Assembly (NCBI GenBank): GCA_034440575.1
Contig: JAOTOL010001460.1
Coordinates: 317,501-381,500, forward strand
Reading direction: 5' to 3'
Length of the DNA: 64,000 bases
Origin: Imbricaverruca yamaguchii
Taxonomy: Eukaryota > Arthropoda > Thecostraca > Neoverrucidae
The number at the start of each line of letters is the position of its first letter. Position 1 is the stretch's first letter. Under the pieces are notes generated by a model. That model ran no database searches. It was not told the origin of the DNA and worked only from the letters and a program-made list of their open reading frames with translations. Positions 52,401 to 63,938 of the stretch are shown in pieces. Made by a program: the position numbers and the translations under genes.

Positions 52401-55400
52401 ACCCACACATAATTCATGATCTTAAGAAGCTCGCAATTCATTTGCATAGCATACACATCATTACATTTTGCGAATTATCCCGTACACATGACTGACCAAA
52501 CGTGATGTGTTTCCAAATAAAACCGCCGTAGGTCAGACCACTCAAATTAAACTGTAGCTTAACTGATCAGAATCTGCCCCTGGCTGTGTAGCTGCGCCTC
52601 CACAGTTCCGCTGCTGGCCAGGTTTTCACTGCTCCGGTTCGTGTCGTACCGAGACGGTACCACTGTGCCGATAATGTGATGTATCGATGGCACCCGTCGG
52701 CAACAAATCGGATGCTTCCGTGGGCAAATATCGAACGTGATGCGAAAGGTGCGTGCCGATCCTGACAACGTCACACGGTGTGCTTGTCGAAGACCGACGT
52801 GATGTACCCTTTCAACATGTGGGTAGTGTGCTCATCACGGCGTGTCAGCATATTACCTTTCGGTCACCCCTCCCCAAACGCGCAAACATAAATCCCTGGT
52901 TGTCAAAACCGATTCGGTACTTCTCGGATGATTAAAAATCTGGCATGAACTGTCAGTCATTGTCGTCGGTACCAGGCAGTTTCCAGGAGCTGTCAACTGC
53001 AGAACATGGATCAACGATAGACTGCAGAAAGTTACAGACAGTACAGACATCATTAGCCGGGTGATAAATTGCCGTGGTGCTGATGCAAGAATTGCTGTGA
53101 GCGCAGTACGGTGTAAGGTCCGATAGTATAGAATGACCTACCTAAGTTTATTTTGTTCTGCGTATGAACAGGTAAATATTGTTTTGGAAAACGGAAACGA
53201 GAAGAATTGTACGGTGCAAAACCAGGTACCATGCGCTGGGTTCCCAAACCCCTGAACATGGTCAGTACCTGAATATGGTCTTAAGGAACGCTGCAAAGGC
53301 TGCACACTACGTTGTGACGAAGAATCCGACGCTGCGAGCATCAAGCACCGGACAGTTGCAAAATTATCCATCATATATCCACTGCTATCACATCTCCCAT
53401 GTTGTCGGTAGGTGGTCATAGGAGCACTGTCGACTCAGGCCGTACGTACAGCTGTGTCCTTATCAAGCTATTGGTAGCAGGATGCTCTCTTGGCTATCCC
53501 AGACTTAATTGTTGCCAACTGGATTGCTCTGCACAGTCATTGCACCAGTTCAAGACTTACTCCATAGCATTCTTAAAAGCAGAAGTATCCTCACCCGACA
53601 CGACTAAAAAAATGACTACCCTCCTCACATCAAGGTGATCATTGTAGTTCACCTTTTTAGACTGGAGCCACTAAAATGTGACCTGAGTGCAATGGTTGGA
53701 GTGTTCAGAATCGCGAATATCATGACCTGAGAGCATTAATTTGCGTCCAAACGCCTATGTCAGATTTGCTTATTCAAGAACTGAATAGCATCCACACGCA
53801 ACATCAGGAGCACGTAAGCTGTGACATACAGCGAGAAAATACCGCAGGTCTCTCACATTTCGTTTGTCAGACATATCTCTATCATCATTACGTTTCCAGA
53901 ATCTTATTACGTTGGCAGTTCGCTGATTGCCAAGTCAGTTTTTCTCTGAATATCCTGTAATACCAGCAATGGTCAGTGATTCCAAATCAACACTGAATTC
54001 CACAAACCCAGTAATGTGGGCGCACCTGCCCCTGCAGGGCAGCATTTTCCAGCGTTTTTTTCATTAAAAAAATGCTGGGAGAAAGAAAGCCCATTTCACA
54101 ACAGCATTATTTTCGCACACCACGATGCCATTTCACCTACAGCATGGTGACCGCTCGGTCTTGCTGTTTTCCACCGCTGAGATGTTTCCGGTCTGGGGTA
54201 GTGTGGACGAATGTCAGCGCCCGGCTTCGGCACAGCGCTGCTGCCGTTGCTGGCGCTATTGCACATACCGCAAGTGTAACGGCCCGGAATCTTAGAAATG
54301 CAGGAACGAAAGGTGTTTACCTTCACCCCTCATAGCATGATGCTCAGCAATCTCCTCTGAGTGCGACGTTGCATAGACATGTTTAATCCCAGCCGGATTA
54401 CTGTACCGTCAGGCAGTCCGACCAGCACAACGCCGTTTGCGATGAAGCCACATAAGCTAGGACCAGGCCTAAGCTATCCTAAGCTTAACCTAGCCTAGGC
54501 AATTTTGATGTATTTATCTTTGTCCATCACCCCTACCTTTATGCAATATCGACAAGAGTATGAGTTGTGCCTACACAGCCTTTATTGTGTATGCTACAAG
54601 TGTGAACTTTTCCAAGAACATGAAATTCGAAGAAAATAAAAGCAAACATAGCACCGCTGGTCTTGGCGCTTGCACAAGAAGTTATCCCCGTGGAACATTT
54701 GAAACCGGAATACTTCGCCATGGGATGAGAAATACCGTCCTTGCTCTCCGGTGGAAAAGTTTGCGAAATGCTCACGAAAAGTGAAGGATGCTGTGACAAA
54801 TATTAATGTACACTTGTGTTTATCGCCCAATACAAATGATTTTGGCAGGCTACGATTCACGACTTCAAAAATGTTATACTCCTAAATTTAGTGATTAGAT
54901 TCAGCAGCCTCCCCCACCCCTCCAAGGTAGAAAGTGGCGAAAGTATATGGAAGGGTTAAAAAGATTATGTAGCTGCTTATAGGCATACTTAATGGAAAAA
55001 CAACATCTTCCATGAACTAATTCTTTACCTGTGAAGCCAGCAGTTCTGCTCTTACGAGTTTCGCCAGTGATTCATCTACTAGGAATGCGATGAGCAAGAC
55101 AATACATGGCACTAGCATTTATAGAATTGTGAAGCCTGTCACCGGTGCAAGCGATTAAGCACTCAAGACATTTGTCCCAACTTTTACGAATGTGTGAGAG
55201 ATCGATGTTTTTTGTTGTAAAATATCACGAAGTTCATCAGTTTCGTTTCATCAGCTGACCAAATGAAATGTGGGTTCAATCACTAAGCCTGGCAGTACGG
55301 TTAGCCCGGAGCTGTCTAAATATCGCCTATGAACGGCACTGTGCAACCGTGCCCAATGCAGGCTGGGGGTATGGTTGGGTGTGGAGAAGATGGGGGAAGA

Positions 55401-55901
55401 GACCACCACTGCCTTTCCAAATGTAGAGCATTAGTGACGTGGAGCAAGAAGATGGACGTGTTGAATGTGACGAGAATGTGACGTGTTGATCGGTTGACAA
55501 CTAAGTGAGAAAGACAAGTTGCTGACTGTACTCCCAACACAGATTGAAGGTCGATGCTCAGGAAGCAGAAGTTGAGCTCTCAGCTGCGGTACTGCAAGTG
55601 TGGCGCTCTAGACGGGCCACGGAACACCTCCCCAGATGAAAGCTGTGTCTGTTCCGTCGGCACCATCCCAGCCCGGTGTGTCTTATCGATGGAGCTCACT
55701 TGACCGACTTCGACCCGGTCAAGGTCGGTGGCCTTGTTGTTATATTTGTCCAGAACTCCAGAGGAGACAAGTGTATTCGAGAAGGCAGTGTGAATGAGAG
55801 GGGGCGGGAGTATTCGTCACTTCTCCAGTAAGACATATCATTACCAGAATACCATCAGTGTGTGGGCTCGGACTTGAAATATAATACGGGAGGCAATCAC
55901 G
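52401..55901. other. 3.5-kb intergenic region, no gene recognised
   Basis: ORFs of 60-93 codons on both strands without known motifs. Nothing else seen apart from a short AAGCTTAACCTAGCCTAGG-like stretch near 54480. Confidence 0.35.
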
Positions 55902-56000
55902 CAGTCAGGCACACATGTCTCGCCATGATACCCAAAGTCAGGCACACATGTCTCGCCATGATACCCAAAGTCAGGCACACATGTCTCGCCATGATACCCA
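55902..56000. repeat. 33-bp repeat, 3 copies
   Basis: GTCAGGCACACATGTCTCGC plus CATGATACCCAAA repeated three times with no visible difference. Confidence 0.97.
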
Positions 56001-56379
56001 AAGGCATCGCGCTGGCTGGAAATACACCAGAACGATATACAATCACCTGCTTGGATGTCGCTGTCATATGGCATATGCGTAAATTGCATGCGATTGTTCT
56101 CGGTAACACATCCAATGACTGATATGCATGTTGTTTTTTTAGACGTTGTGGGCATCCGGCGGCAACATTAGTCTGATCGGGCCGCCAGTAAGGGACTAGA
56201 CAGGCTGCACTTCGATATGTCGGAAATATATGAATCCAGTGCCAAGAATGGGATGACAGAGTGCATTGTGGTGCGGAATCCAACATTTGGCGGAATTAAT
56301 GCATATTATTTACTCCCCAAGAGCTTCCTAGTTCGAATGCTATGATTACGTGATTGATTATGGCTGCACCTGACTGACT
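56001..56379. other. Unique spacer, nothing recognised
   Basis: No gene or repeat seen. Confidence 0.4.
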
Positions 56380-56595
56380 GCAGCTGCATGTGCTTGATTG
56401 TGGCTGCACATGGCTGACCGTGGCTGCACATAGCTAACTGTAGCTGCACGTGACTGATTGTAGCTGCACGTGACTGATTGTGGCTGCACGTGACTGATTG
56501 TGGCTGCACGTGACTGATTGTAGCTGCACGTGACTGATTGTGGCTGCAGGTGACTGATTGTAGCTGCACGTGACTGATTGTGGCTGCACGTGACT
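56380..56595. repeat. 20-bp minisatellite, about 11 copies
   Basis: Unit TGACTGATTGTGGCTGCACG with G/A changes; the first copies are more diverged. Confidence 0.95.
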
Positions 56596-57399
56596 AATGT
56601 TGTGCGCCTGGGACTTATAAAAATGACACGGAAAAGGTGTTTGAAGATACCGATGTACGGTTGTATGCGCGCCACGTGTGGTAATTATCCATAGTATTAT
56701 GTCCGACTTGGCCGAGAAGAAGCAGAGCTGTGTCTTCCCACCACGCACAGCCCCGTGCGTGATTGCTGTGGTTACCTGGTGTGTTGTGGTGAAACTCCTG
56801 AGGACATTTCCGAATATTACAACTGTAAAGCTTGAAATTCGCCCCTGAAGTGAGAAACACAGTTGCGTTTTCGGTTCTTGCACATGCATGTCAAGGCACC
56901 CATTTGAATACGTGACCATATGTATTTACAGTCATGGCGATATATGTCCATTTTTACATATTGATGTACATACTTTTTATATACGCCAGGTTTATAATCA
57001 GAAATGTTATAGAGAAGTATTGCCTGCATGGGCGGCATCAACGGCTGATATGAGATATAACATGAATTATGCATTTGTTCCTTAACTCATACTCCTAAAT
57101 CATAACTCATCTGTAGTCATCAAATGTCTAGCCAAGCGTCTACATGACATACCTCACGTATGCCAGCTGACACCACCCATGATTGGAAGCGAAAGAGCAG
57201 AACATTTAAAACTCGCTAACATAATTGCGTGTGCATTTATAAAGCATGGGCGAAAATGTTGCACCTCAGTGTCTCAATCTTACATACACGCGTGCTTACA
57301 CAGTGTGTGTCTCCCGTCACGGCAACCTGTGTACACGAGTGCATGCAGCAACTACGTATTGTTACAATGCTCACGCTTGTAAATAATACCTGGTAGCAG
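56596..57399. other. Unique sequence, nothing recognised
   Basis: No repeat or gene seen; it ends in the acceptor-like ACCTGGTAGCAG at 57388-57399. Confidence 0.4.
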
Positions 57400-57504
57400 G
57401 TGAAGTTCCCCAGGAAGGGGGCGATTGCTCTGTACATCAAGCACTGTGAAGAAGTCGTTCCGACGGCACACAAACTGTACAAAAATGCACAAATCATCAT
57501 CACG
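57400..57504 (+). CDS. Possible orphan coding exon, 35 codons
   Basis: Between ACCTGGTAGCAG and ACG/GTAACG lies a phase-0 open stretch encoding V-K-F-P-R-K-G-A-I-A-L-Y-I-K-H-C, then E-E-V-V-P-T-A-H-K-L-Y and more. The composition looks like a real globular protein, and a stop (TAG) lies directly upstream in frame, so splicing would be required. I do not recognise the protein and found no partner exon. A frame this short could be open by chance. Confidence 0.25.
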
Positions 57505-58103
57505 GTAACGTATATTCTCGTTATAACATGACGTGTCAGATCGTATTTACAGTATCACTGTGAAGCGCTGTACAATGCGCCAGCGCACGCCGGTCCAAAG
57601 GATGTGAACGACTGTCGCCGGCCGGCCTAGTGGGAGATGGTCTTTATGGCAGCTATATCGGCGGATGGGACCTCACAAGGACGGTCCAGTGAGAGGAAGA
57701 AGACCTAGAAGTGGGTGCGGGACGCCGAGCTGCGAAGGCGGGAGCTGTTCGGCAGATGCTGGACAGCTGCCGGTCTCGGCGTCAGTCCTCTCCAGCAGTT
57801 GGAGCTGGGAGGCGCTGTTCGGCGCTGACGAGGGTTGAAGAAACGACACCGATCCCGGGACACCACCCACCCGTGTCCAGGAGGAGAAGCTGCCGGTGAT
57901 AGGCCTGACGCACGGCAAGTTAGCAGAACCAAACCATCAAGAGAGGAGACACCGTGATAGGCATGTGCAGGGGCGGCTGCGGCTGCGGCAACTGGGGCGT
58001 GCCTGACAGTGGCGGCGCACCTGCGCTACTACTCGTCTCCGTCGACTCGTTCGGCACGGGAGTTAGGATCGCTGGTGCTGCGCATTGGCGCACAACTCGC
58101 CAG
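57505..58103. other. GC-rich flank of the decayed ORF
   Basis: From about 57600 GC-rich coding-like DNA in broken frames, possibly part of the same element as the ORF at 58104-58457. Confidence 0.3.
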
Positions 58104-58457
58104 TCATCCCGCACCGATTGCTGGCGAATTTTCATCACCCTTAGCCATGTGCCCAGCGGGCATGCCCAATAGCACCTCGTCAGTCGTGATTGGTCTTGGA
58201 TCACGGGACAATGGCATAGCGCAGCCTTTCAAAATGTCGGTGCTCACATCGTGAAGGAATTGCGTGGAAGGAACTTCACATTCGAGTGCTAATATATCGC
58301 CAAGCTGGCAGACAACCGATAGGAATGGTGTCGAGCGGCTAGTGAATGAGGAATGTCGTTCTGCAGCAACTGCAGACCAGATTCGAGCTGCAGCTTTAGA
58401 AATGGTCACTAGGAGTGCCCCAGCCGCCTTCGCCGTCCTCTCCACAACGCGCAACAA
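58104..58457 (-). pseudogene. Unrecognised 117-codon ORF, likely remnant of a mobile or foreign gene
   Basis: The minus-strand frame has protein-like composition, including R-V-V-E-R-T-A-K-A-A-G-A-L-L-V-T and later A-M-P-L-S-R-D-P-R-P-I-T-T-D-E-V. Similar-looking text continues in other frames to about 57720, which suggests a longer gene broken by frameshifts. I know no family that matches. A transposon protein or an endogenised viral gene are possibilities I cannot separate. Confidence 0.3.
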
Positions 58458-59639
58458 AATCAGTCGGTCCAGGGGGACGAGTAACAGCCAGCGTTCGTAC
58501 GGCGTGCGTCACACAGTGAACGTATTAAAACTACCTTCAACATAATGCGGTACACAAGCACCAGAGGTCATGCAAATTAATGCCGAATATTCAGGCAACT
58601 TCCGCGTACGCAGCCTGACAAAACAGATGCAGGGCACTCTGCCGGTGGGTGGGCTGTGACGTGATGGAGTCAGGCGGCTGGCACGGTCACGTGACCCCCG
58701 ACAACGTGGCCAGGAGCGCCAAGCCGCCGGTCATGCGCCACCGCCTCACCGGGACTCGCTGGAGTCTCTGACATGGGGTCAGCACGCACCGGCGCGTGTG
58801 CACTACACTCGATACCCGGGGCAGCGCAGTCGCCGAAAGGAAAGGATCGCCCGGGCCGTTCTGCGCACGCCCTGTACGACGGAGAGTGCGCCGGGCGGGA
58901 TCCACACGGCCACCGTGCAGCTGGTGCGCCGTACAGCGAGATTGAAGGAGGTGATGCCGAGGAGGTAGGTGCAGGACGGTGGCGGCCGGTGCCGCCGGCG
59001 CCGGCTGGTCAGACAGAGCCGGGCATGCCACGACTCCCAGCATCTGTATGTACAGGCGGCTCCTCTTAACCGACCTCACGAGCCGATCCGTCGCATGCCA
59101 ACTCGCGAACAGCGCCAACGATGTACAACTCGAACGATTCTGCGCTGCATTCAGACATCGACGCACCCTGACATTGCCAGATCGAAGGCGGTGATCTGAC
59201 GTGTGATCTAACATCGTTTCATTTTTACATGTTCTCCAGTTAGCGGTGGACCGCGTCTCTATTTATACAACGATGCCCCGCCAATCAAAGACACATAGCA
59301 AGCCGAAGTCATCGAGAGTGGCAAAACGACGACGTTCCGAGCTGTGGGCTCCCGAGTGACCGCTCATCAGGTGATTTGTTGGCGGGACACATACGGTGCC
59401 AGGTGGTGCGGAGATGCGCCCAACTTGTACACGACACACTGTGCACGCACTCGTTAGTAGCAGGCCTGGCGAAGAGACAGCAACAGAAGCGTATCAACAA
59501 AACGGAAGATCCGGGAAGTGCCAGCGACTGCGCCGATAGATACTCACTGCGGCACGGCGCACGTGTGCGCGTGCACTTTGGATGGCACACTGGGCCGGCC
59601 CGACCCGTCAGGGGCAGTCGGCGCGGTGCTCGGCCGGCG
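58458..59639. other. Region downstream of Pumilio, no gene recognised
   Basis: GC- and CpG-rich between 58660 and 59060. A frame ending at GAG/GTAGGTGCAGG near 58964 looks exon-like but has no recognisable domain. Confidence 0.3.
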
Positions 59640-60175
59640 CGGCGGAGGTGCTCCCCGGCGGCGGTGGTGTTCTCCGGCGGCGGTGGTGTTCTCCGGCGGC
59701 GGTGGTGCTCCCCGGCGGCGGTGGTGCTCCCCGTCGGCGGAGGTGCTCCCCGGCGGCGGTGGTGCTCCCCGGCGGCGGCGGTGCTCCCCGTCGGCGGAGG
59801 TGCTCCCCGTCGGCGGAGGTGCTCCCCGGCGGCGGAGGTGCTCCCCGTCGGCGGAGGTGCTCCCCGTCGGCGGAGGTGCTCCCCGTCGGTGGGCCCGCGC
59901 CGGACCCCGGGCACGTCTCGGCTGGCTCCCCGTCGGCGGGCCCACGCCGGGCGCCGGGCACGTCTCGGCTGGCTCCCCGTCGGCGGGCCCGCGCCGGCTA
60001 CCCGGGCACGTCTCGGCTGGCTCCCCGTCGGTGGGCCCGCGCCGGACCCCGGGCACGTCTCGGCTGGCTTCCCGTCGGTGGGCCCGCGCCGGACCCCGGG
60101 CACGTCTCGGCTGGCTCCCCGTCGGTGGGCCCGCGCCGGACCCCGGGCACGTCTCGGCTGGCTCCCCGTCGGCGA
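59640..60175. repeat. Two abutting GC-rich minisatellites: 19-bp and 47-bp
   Basis: From 59640 to about 59890 the unit is GGTGCTCCCCGGCGGCGGT (19 bp, with variants). From 59890 to 60175 the unit is GTGGGCCCGCGCCGGACCCC plus GGGCACGTCTCGGCTGGCTC and CCCGTCG (47 bp, about six copies). They share CTCCCCGTCGG, so one may have arisen from the other. Confidence 0.95.
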
Positions 60176-60299
60176 CCGCCGGCCGGTACCGCTCACACCT
60201 CGCTCCCGTCTCCGGCCACAGTCAGCTTCACAGTGTGTGTACATGCCGATGGCGACACCCGGAGCGACGCAGCTGCCTGTTTTGATGTGCGCGGCTGCG

Positions 60300-60445
60300 G
60301 GGTCTGTCCTGGAGCGGGCCAGGCGCGGGGCCGATCCTGGAGCGGGTCAGGCGCGGGAACTGTCCTGGAGCGGGCCAGGCGCGGGAACTGTCCTGGAGCG
60401 GGCCAGGCGCGGGGCCGATCCTGGAGCGGGCCAGGCGCGAGGTCT
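60300..60445. repeat. 28-bp GC-rich minisatellite, about 5 copies
   Basis: Unit CCTGGAGCGGGCCAGGCGCG plus GGAACTGT or GGGCCGAT. Confidence 0.95.
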
Positions 60446-60491
60446 CTGCCATTGGCATGGGGTGGGCAGCCTCGCGAGCACCAGCATCACT

Positions 60492-60685
60492 TCACCGATC
60501 TGATGGGTGTAGGTGGTCTTGGCCGGACGACACAGTACCCTTGGCAAGTGTCGCCGGTGCTGACCGATCTGGCGGGTGCTTGTGGTCCTGGCCGGACGAC
60601 GTAGGACCTTTGACAGGTGTCACCGGCCCTGGCCGGTCTGACCGCGGCCCCAGGTACTTGTCCAGTTTGGCAAGTATGTGCTTTC
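60492..60685 (-). CDS. pum: Pumilio, last exon: end of repeat 8 plus C-terminal tail
   Basis: Terminal exon after acceptor TGTCTACAG (minus strand). It begins G-K-H-I-L-A-K-L-D-K-Y, the conserved close of the Pumilio homology domain, completing the phase-1 codon of the exon at 61710. About 50 more residues follow (P-V-K-G-P-T-S-S-G-Q-D-H and the similar A-K-G-T-V-S-S-G-Q-D-H) before stop TGA at 60494-60492. This tail comes from two copies of a roughly 63-bp DNA repeat, with the stop inside a partial third. Alternatively splicing at GGGCCG/GTGACA near 60630 could replace the tail. Pumilio proteins bind 3' UTR elements of mRNAs in the cytoplasm and repress them. Confidence 0.8.
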
Positions 60686-61709
60686 CTGTAGACATGCAAC
60701 GACAGTCGGAACAATGGCACTGGTTAAAGCAGCAGATGGTCTAGATTGGACGGATACGATTCTGGTTCTGCTTGCACGCTACGAACATAATTACCGCTGC
60801 TTGTTGGCCATGCAATCTGATAGATATCTGACCATAACACGTTTTTCTACCAAAATGGCCACCGGATGAAAATATGGCAGTAATAGAGATATTTTACCAC
60901 AGTCCTGGGTGTAAAAAATAATCATTAAGCCAATCAGTAAGAGCAGCTCTTTAAAGTGCCGTATCAGAAGCAGGTAACAGTACGTTTTACATGTTGTAAA
61001 TCATGGGCTCACTGAGGACGTGATGGAAACAGAATAGCAGACCGATGTGCATTGTCATGACGAAGAAACAATGCATGCATACAAGCAATACAATTCGTAA
61101 ACAATGCTACAGCTATCCCGCTACTTGGATTCGAGCACCCCAGCAATGGTGGGTGCATTGCATCAATTGCCTGTGCTTTGGTGCAACTTCTAATGAATGC
61201 CCACGTAAACATATAATTAATTAAAGCACCTCAGCAGTCATCTGCAAGCCTGCAAATAGCTACACCGTACCACCAGAATGATGTGCAATGTGTGCCAGCT
61301 ATGTTTCAAATGTGATTATAGTGTCTGCGTATGCTTTGGCGATTGCTTATGATTTTACCCTATGTAAGTTACCTACTACGCTGGTAGGCTGGAAGTTGTG
61401 AGAAACTGCATTCATGGAGTACACACACAGAATTTCGGTCGCGGCTGTGAAAGTGAGGTGAAAGTCAGTAACGGTAAGATGCGGTTATCGTTTTATGACG
61501 CCTGGATGACGATGTGAGGAGATCCTGCCGACCGCATTGGTCGACACCTACTGTCTGCAGGTCCGAGCGGCCGACTAGGTTCTCTGGGATCCATCCCACT
61601 ATGTATCAGTATTCACGGCGCCTGTAGTACCTATGGGACTCGTAAAGTTTATGGGGGGTCATATTGGTGCCATGTGATCCACGGCGCAGAGGTCGATGGT
61701 CAGCCTCAC
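60686..61709 (-). other. Pumilio intron, 1.0 kb
   Basis: Phase-1 intron with donor GTGAGG. No repeat or other gene seen. Confidence 0.8.
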
Positions 61710-61849
61710 CGAACGTGTAGCGCTTCATATTGCACTGGTGAGGTCGTAGCCGGACGAGTAGCTCGTGGCGCTGACCCTCCTCTGCCTCCTCAATCATCTT
61801 TTGAATCACATAATTACCGAACTGATCCCGCAGCATGGCAAGCATCGCA
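61710..61849 (-). CDS. pum: Pumilio exon encoding most of PUF repeat 8
   Basis: A 140-bp exon (acceptor TTGATTCCAG, donor G/GTGAGG). It encodes A-M-L-A-M-L-R-D-Q-F-G-N-Y-V-I-Q-K-M then a conserved R-x-x-L-x-x-R-L-R-P-H segment and K-R-Y-T-F-G. The N-Y-V-x-Q-K helix is the RNA-contacting face of repeat 8 in Pumilio proteins. The Asn/Tyr/Gln set is the one that recognises uracil, here the first base of UGUA-type sites (family knowledge). Relative to insect and vertebrate proteins the loop E-E-A-E-E-G-Q-R-H is diverged but the length is kept. Frame and phase join both neighbours. Confidence 0.9.
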
Positions 61850-63938
61850 CTGGAATCAAAGGTACGGCAAGTGTTAGTTAGTTATTTGGGTTTTAGGGCG
61901 CTTCAACCAGAATTGGTCATTCGCGCCCATAGGTATGGCCTGTGTAATAGAGTACGACACGTGCGGTCACAGGCTTATCGACACCATAGGCGAATTAGTA
62001 ATCGCATTTTTGTGGTAGCGTGGGACATTTACAAGCTTTAAGCTACTTTCCATCAGTATGATTACTTTTCCGAGATCTGGAAAGTTAGCGATTCGATATG
62101 TCATGTTGCTTGAAAGCATACTGAGGTATCGAATAAGCTGCTTAATCTGCATTGTGTCGGTCCCAACATAACACAAAAAATAAAGAGCCGCAGCCTTCCA
62201 GCAAGACTGTCGGATCCTGGGTACGAACTTGGAAAAGAACCAGAATAACGAGTCGAACAAGAAAGCTCGTGACAATATGAAGACACGAATTACAAGTTAT
62301 GGGGAAATTTCACATCTACCACTCAGCACCGAGCGATAGCCAACGATTACCGCGCGATACTGCCCGAGACGGCAGAGCTTGCCAATCGGCTCCTTGTACC
62401 TGCAGATGGGGCTTTGAAGTGGGCGTGCCCTGGGATGTCGGTGTCCCGGATGTCGGAACCAACACTCCACAGTGCCAGCCTGAGGGGCGTTCTACACTGG
62501 ATGTAGTTGGAGAGTGCCAGCGCACACATTGGAAAGTGAGGGGTGTTGACGCGCTTGGGATAATGACGGCTCACTTTAGTCGCTGCTGTCTAGTCGGTAG
62601 GATCGCCGCAGTGTAGCTGATCGATACAAGTGCCTGGCCGTACCCGGTTTGGTCTGACCCGATTATATTATGTCTGGTTTGGCCTGGTTTGGTCTGGTTT
62701 GGTCTGGTTTGGTCTGGTTTGGTCTGGTTTGGTCTGGTTTGGTCTGGTTTGGTCTGGTTTGGTCTGGTTTGGTCTGGTTTGGTCTGGTTTGGTCTGGTTT
62801 GGTCTGGTTTGGTCTGGTTTGGTCTGGTTTGGTCTGGTTTGGTCTGGTTTGGTCTGGTTTGGTCTGGTTTGGTCTGGTTTGGTCTGGTTTGGTCTGGTTT
62901 GGTCTGATTTGGTCTGGTTTGGTCTGGGTTGGTCTGGTTTGGTCTGGTTTGGTCTGGTTTGGTCTAGTTTGGTCTGGTTTGGTCTGGTTTGGTCTGGTTC
63001 GGTCTGGTTTGGTCTGGTTCGGTCTGGTCCTGTCTGACCCGGTTGGGTTTGGTCGGATCTGGTCCGGTCAGATCCGGTCCGGTGTGATTTGGTGCGGTCT
63101 GATCTGATCCGATTCGGTGTGATTCTGTCTGGTTCGGTTTGGTTTGGTCTGGTCTGGTCTGGTCTGGTCAAGTACAGCTGCTGCGGGCGGGTCGACCCTC
63201 AGTGGACCACCGCTGCCGGCCCAGGAGGTCGACATGACTTGTATCGTGTGTCCGGCGCTGCCACATCCTGCTGGGGCGGCTCCGACAGCACATGGAACAT
63301 GAGCGGCACACCGGACGAACCCCTCACCCCAGCAGAGTCCAGTGTCTGACCTAGCCACCCCGGGCTGACTGGGCGCCGGAGACCGCCACGGACCACCTGT
63401 CTCGGTCACGTCCAACTGTTGGCATGCATAGAGGTGGGGTTGACCGACAATATGACCGTGAATTGTGTGGAACTGTAACGTTGGCAAAAACCCCGCCAAT
63501 GAGAGTGAACCAGTACACTGCATACGGGAGTTAATTACGTCCCAATCCAGCACTCAGTACTTGGTGCGAACATTAAGTTATGTGCTTGTCCTTTCCGTAC
63601 ATTCGTGGAAATATTTCTGGGTTTGGTTATTTGTGATGCAAACCTCATGCACTAATAGAAGCCGAAGCCGGAAAATAAACGAGGATTGAAATTGCAATCC
63701 ACCTAACGCTCGTAACGACAATGAAATGTAGGGTTTCTCAATCATGATGTTGGAATACCGAAAGAACACCAGACACTGATGAGTGTAACACGCTTAATGG
63801 TCGGCTTCTGACATGTGAAACAACCACTATCACCTTATTCCACCATCACCACACAAGCACCTCCGCCCGTCCAACCACGCCCACCTCGTCACCGACCACG
63901 CCCACCTCGTCACCGACCACACCCACCTGCCCGCTCAC
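61850..63938 (-). other. Pumilio intron, 2.1 kb, containing the TTTGGTCTGG array
   Basis: Phase-2 intron with donor GTGAGC. Apart from the decamer array at 62650-63170 and CACCTCGTCACCGACCACGC repeats at 63871-63925, nothing is recognised. Confidence 0.8.
62650..63170. repeat. 10-bp TTTGGTCTGG minisatellite, about 35 clean copies plus diverged tail
   Basis: Nearly perfect decamers run from 62665 to 63000, then increasingly diverged TCGGTCTGAT forms. One strand is almost free of A. The Phe-Gly-Leu-Val-Trp ORFs are artefacts. Confidence 0.98.

Noticed and set aside
54470..54500. Telomere-like CCTAA repeats
   Set aside because: AAGCTTAACCTAGCC is a short coincidental run and is not a tandem TTAGG array.
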